Origin: Isoetes taiwanensis
Lineage: Eukaryota > Streptophyta > Lycopodiopsida > Isoetales > Isoetaceae
Assembly (NCBI GenBank): GCA_021234155.1
Contig: JAJEKV010000039.1
Location: forward strand, 6,672,912 to 6,736,911
DNA: 64,000 nt
Direction: 5' to 3'
Positions 34,801-44,620 of this stretch are shown here, one piece after another (within the stretch, counting starts at the first letter, position 1; every line of letters starts with the position of its first letter). The notes under the pieces were generated by a model that searched no databases, had not been told where the DNA came from, and saw only the letters and a program-made list of their open reading frames with translations. Both the position numbers and the translations under genes were made by a program.

Positions 34801-35900
34801 GTGGATTGTAGTAGAATTATTGGTTATATATACGAGTATAACTTACAAAGATACATAACTCATACATAATAACATAATACATGTATATTCCTTTGTAATA
34901 CACGTACCTAATATAATTAGATACTATTTTCCTCAGTGGCCTGACCACCCATAAGTTGACCAAAACCGCTCCAAATCGCCTGAAATTTGTTACAATCAAC
35001 AGATCCAAATGTCTCCTTCATGAGCCTGTGCCACAGCCAGGGTTCATTGCACCAAGCAACTAGAGAACGCCTCTAAATTCATCTTGGAAAGGCCACAGCT
35101 TTACACTTGGTTTTTTGTGCCAGAAAAATATGATAGGTGCATAAAGAGAAAATACTTCAAATGTTTGAGCTTCAGGGGTTGCATTGCTTCTCAATAGACC
35201 TAAAATAAGATCATTATAATCCACGGATGACAGGCCTTTATCTACAAAAGTTTGCCTGCTCATCCAGATCAAGGAGCTACACAATGTGATGACCCAATGG
35301 TATGAATTTCAGAAAACAAAATCAAGGCAGCTATTAAAGCACTAACAGCATTGACTAACTATGCATCAAACTTATTTTTGGAACTTCAAGCACAAAAAGT
35401 AAGTTGTTGAATCATCATTCAGACGAAATAAGAAAATCACATCAGGCTCTCAACTACTTAGATTAACAAACTGCAGTTAGAAGACGCAGAAAGATGACCT
35501 TGGACCAAATACTCTAAGACTTTCACCATGCTTTCAGCCTGCACAACAAGCTGCAGTTGCAAGCACCAAAATATAAAGGCATAAAGCATATGATATTGGA
35601 ACATCAGTTGCACACATTTGAGACAGAATACTTTTGCCTTCAACTTGCTTATGTACATGTTGCAGTTGCACAATGAAACATATGACATTTCAATTGCATA
35701 CAATTAAGTGAAAATACTTTAAGGAAAGGCCGAAGGAAATTGCATCAAGCCTTCAGCCTTCTCATCTGCTTACTTTAACACCTAAACTCACCCTACTGGC
35801 CAAACATCAGATGTATAACTCTAATATGGGAAGAGAACCAAAACTGCCAGAGTATGAACGACAGAAGATATATAGGTCTTCAAACGAATGATCGCCATGC
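31840..35900. other. AT-rich interval, no assigned gene
   Basis: Many short frames on both strands, none with a motif I recognise. Frames at 34178-34372 and 35060-35284 (minus) could be exons of the same unknown gene as 31572-31829, but splice links were not demonstrated. No RNA gene or clear repeat was seen. Confidence 0.3.
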
Positions 35901-35910
35901 AAGCAAATGC

Positions 35911-36644
35911 TTAGGTAAAGGTATTAGATCTACTAGCCTTGAATGTTGTCTTCAGCTTCCTACTAGGAGCTCGAATCTTACGGAAGGTGAGGGGGAACTT
36001 GATTTTAGAATCATGAAACTGCTTAGTATTTTCTCGCTATTGCAGTCTTTAGCAGAAACACGAGCAGTCTTGATAATTTGAATGCAAGGGAACCGTACCC
36101 GATGACGAGATGCCATTTCATCATACACCTTCTCCACTGCGCCGTTCAAGGTTATATCTCAATATTCCTTGTACATGTTGTGGTAACCAGTTCGACTCTG
36201 GTACCTCACCCATATACCAAAGTTCTTGATTGTTGTTGGGTTTCTTTTCAAAAATCTGCAACCCAAATCTATAATCAAACAACCATCCCGTTCTAGAAAA
36301 ATAATAGCGTACACACCTCATTAATTGCAAGTATCTGGCCGTGAGACTTCTTTACTTTCTTCAGCTTCCTCAAGAAATACTTGAGAGAATAATGCAGAAA
36401 TGAAGCAACTTTTGCAATGAAAAAAAGGAAAAGAAAGTTAAAAAAAAGGGCACTTAGTTCTCACCAAAATTTAGACTTGGCTCGAACTTCATTGTTCGCC
36501 CAAAGCTTCATACGGTAAAGCTTTGGCTGCTCTCCGCCAGGCTTTGGCAAAAAACGCCTGACGACTTGGTATTGATGGAACTGCCAAACAATATAATCAG
36601 ACAAATCGAGTACCAAGCAAGGAGCAACCACTGGGCACCCTCAT
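35911..36644 (-). pseudogene. RPL18A: Ribosomal protein eL20 (RPL18a) gene, disrupted
   Basis: eL20 is a 60S ribosomal subunit protein. Read on the minus strand, exon 1 (ATGAGG, 36644-36639) precedes a GT intron. Exon 2 from 36580 reads [20 protein letters not shown] then [18 protein letters not shown]. Exon 3 (36380-36317) reads YFLRKLKKVKKSHGQILAIN. Exon 4 (36255-35911) contains [46 protein letters not shown] and [20 protein letters not shown], ending near the usual length. Breaks: one extra A before TTIKNFGIW, a stop (TGA, probably from CGA) after KEY, one extra base before TKQFHDSK, and a missing G at the exon 2 donor. Introns are retained, so it is not a processed copy. It is either a decaying duplicate or a functional gene with consensus errors. 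Confidence 0.88.
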
Positions 36645-36692
36645 CTTGCTGGAGCTATCGAGAGCGGACTGAGGAAACCTTAAGACATTCCT

Positions 36693-36702
36693 AAAACCCT
36701 AA
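36693..36702 (-). promoter_or_regulatory. Telo-box upstream of eL20
   Basis: AAACCCTAAA (plus strand) lies about 50 bp upstream of the eL20 start codon. The telo-box is a well-known promoter element of plant ribosomal-protein and other translation genes. An A-run follows immediately. Its position supports the eL20 start assignment. Confidence 0.65.
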
Positions 36703-36719
36703 AAAAAAAAAAAAAAAAA

Positions 36720-38020
36720 TACACGCTTCCTTGTCATTATATCCCCAAAATGTCTCCTTTCCTAGATTTTGCCTTAGCTTGGACGGAAAAAGGGGGCGGC
36801 CGTTATTTTTTTTCCCAAAGGTCTGCGGGGGCGGGGAATTTTGTGGTCGAGGTGCATGGTCACAGAAGGCAGGTTATGCCTTCACGGGGTTGCTAAAAGC
36901 AGCCCGATTTTGGCGGCCAGACAGGTGGAGCTGAGTAGAAGATGATTTTCTTTGTGCAAAAAGCGGGATGTATTATTGCTTTTCGAGCTTTCTTTTCTCT
37001 TACGAGAGACTGGGCTCCACATGATTTCAATAGATTGCGGTTTTGCATGCAAAGAAAAAGGGTTTTGGTCGGATTGAAAAAGGTTTCTTCTGCTTTTCTT
37101 TTTGGGCTCATCTTGATCTCTCGGCTAGGAATCAGCTATGGATTTTCAGCAGATGATGCATTTTTTTCCTACTATGCCGGTGCATCCTTAAACTGCCTTT
37201 TTATCTTCTACAATATCTATGCATACCTTCGGGTTAGACAATCCAAACAATACCTTGCCAGCAATGCCCATTTCTAGAATAGCCCAGTGGCTGAAATACA
37301 CTCCATTCAACTGTTACAAAGAGCCACCAGATTTGCATCCTCAAAACCCACTTCCATGCACGAAAATAAATGGGAAAACATACTCTTGCTTTGAATACAA
37401 GAACCCTGATTTGAGTACCCTGCTGTGAATACAAGAACCCTACTAGAAGATTCTATTACATTAAACCTGCTAAGAACTCATGTTTGTCTGCAAAACGGTC
37501 TACCGACATCCTCTAAAACATCTCAGAATCCATCCAGTCTAAGACTGGGGCTTGGATCGAAGCCTAGAGCTTGCACTGCAGAAAAACTCGAGCAATGGCT
37601 GCTGGAATGGATCCGCTACAGTTCCTTGACAGCTCTTGGATATGGCTGCTATGCAAAAACGCTCGGCCGATGGCTATGGCTACCGAAATGGAGCAGCAGA
37701 TATTGGCTATGCCGGAGTCGCTGGGGCAGAGAGGTCGACGTAGAGAGGGACCTTGACTGAATAAAATGGAACGCAAATGGGCGGGATAATTTGAACGCAA
37801 AAATAGTACTTTATAACCTTTATTACTAGTGGTGGCCCTAAAGTGGTCAGCTCAAAATTCTCAAAATCCCTTGGTTTTAGGGTGTAAAATCGCTAGTGGG
37901 GTACAACTTTTGGCGAAGCGTTTAAGCACTTTAAGTGCTGAAACTCGCGGACGTCGAAGCCCGTCACGCCCTTCTCCCTCCTTTTCCCCTGGGCGCGAAA
38001 ACTCAGACCAGTGTTTCACT
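36720..38020. other. Intergenic, unassigned open frames
   Basis: A 111-codon plus frame at 36942-37277 has two hydrophobic stretches (FLFGLILISRLGISYGF and NCLFIFYNIYAYL) but no known family. At 37395-37440 the phrase GAATACAAGAACCCT occurs twice. A frame at 37571-37756 begins MHCRKTRAMAAGMDP and could be a 5' exon. No function is claimed. Confidence 0.3.
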
Positions 38021-38024
38021 GTTG

Positions 38025-39804
38025 ATGATGGAGGCATGGAGCGCGGATGACTTTCACAGCATCAGAGGTCTGTGCAATTCGGGGGTGAAGCCCCACGAGG
38101 AAGAAGCTTGGTTGGAAAATAATGTCACGGATCGAGATTGGGATTCTGTTTGGACAAAGAAGTTGAACAAGGGAAAGATAAAATGGCATTGTGCAAAGGA
38201 GCATCTTCAAGAGAAGTTGGAAACACTCTGCCGAAAAATCTACAAGAATTGTCACAACAAAGAAGTAAGAAAGCAACTGGCCCTTGCTTTTGCGTTTGAA
38301 AATTGCACTAGATCAATACTTTGCACCTGAGGAACACAAAGTAAACTGGGCTGCATTTGCTGTGCAATGCCAAAGATACCACAACAATAGACAAGTAAAA
38401 ACAGAGGCAGATGTTATAGCACATGTTAGGAAAACTGAAATGAAGGCAAAGCCAAAGGTGGCAGCTGGATCAAATGATATCAGTGCATGTGATGAAAACA
38501 TAAAAACCTTAGAGAATGTAGTACAGGAGATTGAATCAATTTTACTTATCACAAAGAATCTGGAAGCAGTAGGAAGTGAGCTGAAAGGCAATGAGAAGAC
38601 CTCTGAATTACAGAAAATGATGTTGGAAGAGGCTGAGAACAGTTTAAGACAGGCCACAAATGATTTGGCTATAAAACAGGAGGAGTTCAAGCTTAATCCA
38701 AACTGTGAGTTGGAGGCAGAAATTAAAGATTTGGAGCAAACTGTTCAGATGGAAACTTGGTACAGGAACAAGGTACAAAAAGCAGTGAACCCTACATCTG
38801 TTAATTAGCAGGTCAAATGTAAACTCAAACTTGAGGAGGAGTTAAAAGTTCTCGAAGAAGAATAGAGACTTCTGCAATTCTACATAAACAATTTGTGGAA
38901 GCTGAAAATGGATACTCCTGCAACATTTAGCATCTCTACTATTATACGAGATAAGTTGTTAGTGGAAGATCCATTTTATACATGTTTAGCATGTGGTCTG
39001 GAATTCACTAAAGCTTACAGGTTAAGTTTAGCACTGAATTGCCAACATGAGTATCATATAGCTTGTTGTTCATTGTTGAGAGGAGGACAATGTATTCATG
39101 GTTGCCCTGGAAAGGTGCCAGAGGGTGTATTTGACGAGCTAGGTTTTGGCCATGTTGCAGGTGCTTCAAAGAGTACACCAAAAAAGGATGTGTTAATCCG
39201 TCCTGCAATTGAGGTCTCACCCTTCAGGGTTCAAAGAAGGACAATGGTGCCATTTGAAGATGCACAACCCCTGCAAAGTCCTATAGGAGTACAATCAATT
39301 GTGACTGATTTGAATGCAATAGCAGAACCACCACCACCAGTCCAAGAAGCTGTCCAAGAAGCTATAGAAGAAGCTGTAGACACAGCACCAGTTGTAAACA
39401 CAACACCAGTTGTAAACACAGCACCAGTTGTGGAAAAAACAACAGACCCGATTGTACACACTGAAGCACCTAAGGAAGTTGAGGGAGTAATTCCATCGGA
39501 TGAGGGCAACTTGGGTGAATACTTGCCAAAAGGAAAGGGCAGAAAACAAAGAGGGGTAAGCTGGAGGATAGCAAAGAAGTTGTTCAGGCTACAAGGAAGA
39601 GAACAAGAAGTAGCTATGCAAAAGATGCAGGAAGCAGTCTCAATCATGACACCACACCTATGGAAGTGTGTTCTGAAGAAAATGCAGAATCAGGCCCTCA
39701 GGTTTCAGGTGAGCCTGATGTTCAACAAGTGCTTGCTGCCCTTAACAATGGGTCAGTGTGGGCATTGCTGGGCATGCCCAGAAATAAACAATGAATATTA
39801 TTGA
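38025..39804 (+). CDS. Coiled-coil and RING-like protein, frame-broken
   Basis: Not recognised as a named gene. A first frame (from ATG near 38025) continues, after a frame change near 38285, into a Lys/Glu-rich coiled-coil region up to a stop at 38806. After another stop near 38862, a 303-codon frame (38893-39804) contains a RING-like cysteine/histidine cluster: CLAC, then CQHEYHIACC, then CIHGC. An acidic Pro/Val-rich stretch with tandem TAPVVNT-type repeats follows, and then a basic KGKGRKQRGVSWRIAKK segment. After about 39640 the conserved-looking reading moves to another frame (SEENAESGPQVSGEPDVQQV). The series leads into the FCP1-like exon, so I infer one multi-exon gene or element ORF with frame errors. 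Confidence 0.5.
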
Positions 39805-39952
39805 TTTTCTTTTGTTGCATTCACTGTAGGATTACCAGTTGAATCTGTTAGGTCAGAGAATCCTGCTGTTGATACAGAAAGGTTTCCACATTCAACCCAT
39901 TTTTCATTTTCATCTACATCTATTTATTCATGTAGTAATTCCTGTTGTGTAG

Positions 39953-40698
39953 GTATTCAGGATGTTCCAACGTACAAAATATTGATTTGACAGCAAAAGA
40001 TAAACTCATTGTCTTGGATTTAAATGGTGTGTTGGTAAAAATATTTGGTGCAAATGAACACATACGCTTGGAAGCAGGATTGACAATGACATACACTAGC
40101 AGAAAGAAAGTGATATTCAGACCAGAAGCAGTGTTCTTCTTGAAGACTTTGTTACAGAAGTGTTGTATTGGTATATGGTCATCAATGCAACTCTCTAATG
40201 TGGAAGATGTGCTGCAAGTACTATGTGCAGATTTGAGGGACGGATTTCAATTTGTATGGGGACAGGAAAAATGTGTGCAGACCAGTTTTCACCACCCTAA
40301 CAAACCTGGCTGTCCAGTCATGATGAAGCCACTTGGGAAAATATATGAGTCATACCCAAGATTCAAAGGTAAGACTTTGCTTCTTGATGATTCATTATAC
40401 AAGACTTACCTTAGCAAGTCCACGGAAATTTTCGGGTACCGCATTCAAGATGGATGTCCATGATGAAGTGCTAACAAGACTCACCCCAAAGATAGAAGAA
40501 ATACTGCAGGCCAAGACTGAGGAAAAAATGAAGTTACTGGTGAAGAACACACACAGATACAAGCCTTGGCCTAAGACAGATAGAAAGATTATGAAGTTAT
40601 GCTTGGAAAGACTTTCTGGAAAACAGTTGCAGTTCTGCAGGTTTGTGAAGGAGGAATTGGAGAAGGTTTATGGTGATGACGATTGTCATTCTCCATGA
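39953..40698 (+). CDS. FCP1-homology (NIF/HAD) phosphatase-like domain
   Basis: FCP1-type proteins are HAD-superfamily phosphatases using a DxDx(T/V) motif. Here the motif is LIVLDLNGVLV, with Asn in place of the second Asp, as in many plant FCP1-homology proteins of unknown function. Downstream are FRPEAVFFLKTLLQ, IGIWSSMQ, FVWGQEKC and KGKTLLLDDS, giving the expected HAD motif order. The exon opens after the acceptor TTGTGTAG (39952). The preceding exon ends GATACAGAAAG at a GT donor, which joins to read DTERYSGCSNV. Near 40440 the frame shifts by one, and the C-terminal part (to 40698) reads VHDEVLTRLTPKIEEILQ and QFCRFVKEELEKVYGD. The altered nucleophile region makes catalytic activity uncertain. 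Confidence 0.75.
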
Positions 40699-40699
40699 T

Positions 40700-41440
40700 T
40701 ATTGGCATGTTTGTCATTTATTTAGGCCAAGGAATCCTACACTTTTCATGTACCATCTTTATCTTAATTTAAGAATGTTTTTGCTATATTGTTTATGTAG
40801 TTCAATGCAGACTTGTCTATAAGTTTTTGCTATATTGTTTATATCTACTTCAATGCTGACTGCAAGGGATGCTTAAAACTTACCAAGTGCTTAAACAAAA
40901 AATTGCCAAAACACTAGGTAAAACATATATGTTTAGTACTAGGTGCAGTGCTTACTGTTATGCTATATAACTGTTTAAAGATAGCTGTTTATTGTATGTG
41001 TGCTCTTGTGTTCCAGTGCTTACTCACAAGCACTGCTGAAACTAATTAAAGTGCTTAGTGTTTGAGCTAGAGCACTGTTCAGAATATGGACTGTACAAGA
41101 ATTCAATGTTTTGCCACCTGCATGGATAATAGAAGTAAGAACATCAAATGAATTCATTCTTTACTTAATAGAAAAAACAAAATGTGATGCTGAAAAGAAG
41201 TAGATGAGACAAAAAACTTCATATATTTGGTAGACGAAAAGAACATTTGATAGAGAAAGAAAATGACAAACAAAGAATAAAAAACAAAGAACGAAAAGAA
41301 CATTTGATATAGAAAGTGGTAGAGACAAATTTTTTTTTATATTAACAAAATTTTTTACAAAAAAAGGCCTTCAGGCCAGTGTCTTCGGGGGTGTCTTGAG
41401 GGGGTGTCTTCGGGGCTTTCGGCTCACTCCACACATTCTC
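40700..41440. other. Intergenic, AT-rich
   Basis: Contains repeated local phrases (TTTTTGCTATATTGTTTAT twice near 40782 and 40828; GAACATTTGATA twice near 41243 and 41299). A T/A-rich stretch and a small hairpin AGGCCTTCAGGCC lie near 41368. No gene is seen. Confidence 0.4.
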
Positions 41441-41443
41441 TCC

Positions 41444-41917
41444 TCAATTCGCCCTCCTCTCGCCTCTTGGTGGGGTGCTTTTTAAATGCTTGACTCTCGA
41501 AAACCAAATTTGTTTTTCTTCTTCTTCATCCGCCTCTTCCTCTTCCTCTTCCTCTTCCTCTTCCTCTTCCTCTTCCTCTTCCTCTTCATCCTCTTCTTCC
41601 TCAGAATTGTCCTCCTCCTCTTCTTCTTCAGAATTGTCCTCCTTATCTTCTTCTTCTTCTTCTTGCTCCACTACCTGCTCGACTTCTGTAAACAAGAAAA
41701 TCAACAATGTTAGAACAAAGGAAAAACAAAACAAAAAAAAATTGCAAAACAAAATAATACCTTCTTCTTCCTCTCGGTCTTCAGTGTCTGTTCTTGAATC
41801 TGGACGAACCGGCTCGAAAAAGTAGGCCCCTCTGTATTGCGGAGCGACATCCGCATCTTCTGGCACCTGCTTAAGCACATACTCTGGTGCTTGGTTTCCG
41901 CTGCATGTAGAGGCCAT
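41444..41917 (-). CDS. Two-exon Glu-rich acidic protein, ~132 aa
   Basis: Exon 1 (41917-41761) starts MASTCSGNQAPEYVLKQVPE and ends in an acidic run. The intron (41760-41686) has GT...TTTACAG borders. Exon 2 (41685-41444) keeps the frame (EVEQVVEQ), then a Glu/Asp tract of about 50 residues with two DNSEEEE repeats, and ends RVKHLKSTPPRGERRAN. The tract is encoded by a CTTCCT microsatellite on the plus strand, so its length may vary. Function unknown; acidic tails occur in many nuclear proteins. It lies 0.6 kb downstream of the transposase-like gene on the same strand and may belong to the same element. Confidence 0.6.
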   Translation of the reverse strand: MASTCSGNQAPEYVLKQVPEDADVAPQYRGAYFFEPVRPDSRTDTEDREEEEGIILFCNFFLFCFSFVLTLLIFLFTEVEQVVEQEEEEEDKEDNSEEEEEEDNSEEEEDEEEEEEEEEEEEEEEEEEADEEEEKQIWFSRVKHLKSTPPRGERRAN

Positions 41918-41919
41918 TG

Positions 41920-42545
41920 CAAAGGAAATAAATGGAGCGTGAGGCGAATTGCAAAGGAAATGCCGGCTTAAGGCGGTAGCATGAGGGCGGAAGAAGAGCT
42001 TAAATCTTATGATTAGGGGCCTAGTGCTTAAATCCTATGCTTCGGCGCGTCAGTATACGAAAAACCTCACATGCGCCAGAACAATTAATTCGTAACCAGG
42101 CTTAAATATTCCGTACGACCATTGGAATTGACACATGTCACATCGAGGAAATGCCTTGACAATATAATTTTGCCAAGAATGTTGGGATAGTGATGGTATC
42201 AAAATAAATAATTGAATGTTATTCCAATGTCACAAATGTACATTCTTAAACAACAATTCAATCTTCATTTCAAAGTACGTGTCCATGCACACCACCCTTG
42301 TGCATCCTCACTATTATTAATATATATACAAATGTGTGCTTACGTGCTTAGGTGCTGGAACAACAAATCACTTGAAAAGAATGACATCAATTTGGTTAAG
42401 TGTCAAAGAATTACAATGTTATTGGGAGACTGGCCATAATTTTTCCATGGGTCTCCTGTGAAATTTTGTACATGTCTGTGCCTTCTATTTTATCCTTATC
42501 AATTTTAGGATATCTTACCACATGGCTGTGCATGGAGGCTTCGGG
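41920..42545. other. Spacer between acidic ORF and transposase-like gene
   Basis: It includes a diverged direct repeat (GCTTAAATCTTATGATTAGG / GCTTAAATCCTATGC near 41999 and 42029) just upstream of the acidic ORF, perhaps promoter sequence. Nothing else is supported. Confidence 0.35.
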
Positions 42546-44620
42546 TTATTTAGTGAGCAACATATACTTGAAATTACCCAAGAATTGATAATACAATCCA
42601 CTTAAGATAACCTCATGCACTCCAAATTTTTGCCCCCATCCATCTTTGTATGAATCTTCAAGTGTGCATTTGGGTTCTGTGCACTTGAGAATGTAGAAGT
42701 CCACACCCTCTGAATTGTCTACCTCAGCATTCACTGCAAAATTGTCACCTACCTCTACCAAATTACTGATCCATTCATTGGCTTGTTCAAGAGTCTCCTT
42801 TTTCTTCTCAACTCTTGGTTTTAAGTCAGTTACCTCCCACTTTCCAAATCTACTTGTATTGATGCAGGAGTCCCAATTATGATCCATGCAAAACAAGCAG
42901 AAACATGACAGGCATCTATGAGCAAGCCTGTTTGGTCTACTCCTATTTGGCGGGTTTGATCTGATGAATCTTCTTTGTGCCTTTAAGTGTTTCAATTTCA
43001 TATTCTTGCATGTTTGCCACAACAGCAGGTTCAATTTCCCAAAAATATCTTTTGATCTCATCTGTTTCATCAACTGGTAGACTGCTGCAATATGTACACA
43101 ATTTTACAATATCTTTAGCATGCCTCAGTTGCACACCATTGGGTTTGAGTTGTTCCTTACTTAGCGACCTTTTGATAACAAAGACTGCACCATCATGTTC
43201 ACCTTTACCATGAGCGGTGGCAAAGTAGTTCCACACTATTTCCTTGTCATTCATTGTGAAGTACCCGCCTAAGAAAAAAAAAGGTTTTCCCGACTTGAAT
43301 TGTGATGAGCGACCATCACTCCAAACCCAATGCTTCTCATACTCTATTTCACGTTCCTTAAGCCATGCAACATGCTTTTGTAGGCGGTGTTCCACAAATA
43401 ATGAGTCATGCACTTTATCATCGAAATGTAAAAGTGAGTCTCTTTTATGATCTTCCTACCATTGTTGAGTCTATTCCCGATCCGCTCCAATCTTACGTTT
43501 TTTTTTCCTTCTTTGGACGGTCTTCTTAAATGCTGCGACAGAACAGGAATATCGGCACTTTTGTCATGTCTATATGTTATGTGAACAAGTATAGAAACTT
43601 GGTCTATATGCGGTGCATTGACCGGGCTCATTCGGGATCTTGATCTTTGTAATTTTTCGCAAAGTCAATAACATATACAATTGTATCTTCCGGAAATGAT
43701 GACACACTTTGTTTAAAACCGATTGGCATGCCAATGTGCTATGTAATTGTGTGGAACAAAATCTGATATTACCTTCTTCACATCCTCTTGAAACTCTTTG
43801 GGACTTCTCTCCTTTCGTACTAATCTCAAGGCAGGTTTGTACCTCAAAGCCTTTCTTGGATCCTGAAATCTCTGTCTCGGGTCCACGGGTTGCTTTTCAA
43901 ATGTCTTCCAAGTAACTAGTAACTCGACCAGGTGCCATCCATTTTCTGTGGACATTTTCTAATTCTATCCAACCCACATTTTTTACACGCCAACATCAGC
44001 GGTTATGATCAAACCACTCCTCATCATCACCTTTTTGCAGACCACTTGTCTCCATAAATCACCGGTGCACTTGATTGTATGCTCCTTGGCTGCACATTAC
44101 GGGCGGGGCCACAAATCTCACGATGGCGGTTGCAATTGTCATGAACTCCACCCGATTTTCTCAGTCGTTCAATCCACGCATGATGTATTCAAATTTCAAG
44201 TGGTAAATGCAACAAAGATGTATGCCTCTCACGCATCCTCCTTACAAAACTCGGTTTCAACCTCTCAAAAGTCTGCAATGCAATTTTGATATGAGGATTC
44301 TCCTCTCTAAACCTGAGGTAGAATTGCAACTGCAGGGAAATCGTGTGAATGCCAAATAAATGCTACATGTAATAAACCCTACAATATAGGATGAATACTT
44401 ACTTGGCTGACTTCAAGAAGGTGAATTGGATGTTCCATCTTTATTCCTGTCTCTGATACATACTTCCTCACGTCTTTCTTGTATGGAGAAACTCTTGTAT
44501 TTTCTGTCCAGAACTTGATAACAGCTTCTCTATTGTAATCTAACATGCTATCCATCCGCTTCCTCCTCCTGAACATTGACCAAGGTCCTTCCCCTTTGTT
44601 AGCTTGCACTCTTCTTTGCA
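42546..44620 (-). pseudogene. Transposase-like protein, middle and C-terminal part
   Basis: Minus-strand frames in order: RRRKRMDSMLDYNREAVIKF (44609-44379), a Cys/His/Trp region with FVAPPVMC and NQVHRWFMETSG (about 44290-43990), a stretch with SPKEFQEDVKKVISDFVPHN (to 43713), VSILVHITYRHD (about 43590), and a core with VWSDGRSSQFKSGKPFFFL then ATAHGKGEHDGAVFVIKRSL (43413-42943). The last part reads CFCLFCMDHNWDSC and VGDNFAVNAEVDNSEGVDFY (to 42546). The spaced acidic residues (WSDG; GEHDG) look like an RNase H-fold DDE catalytic core. I know this arrangement as a multicopy family in animals and non-seed plants but cannot name it securely. Several frame changes and stops make this copy a pseudogene. 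Confidence 0.65.

Noticed and set aside
41475-41825. Plus-strand poly-Ser and poly-Phe/Leu ORFs
   Set aside because: Translations of the CTTCCT microsatellite; the minus frame has the splice sites and start.
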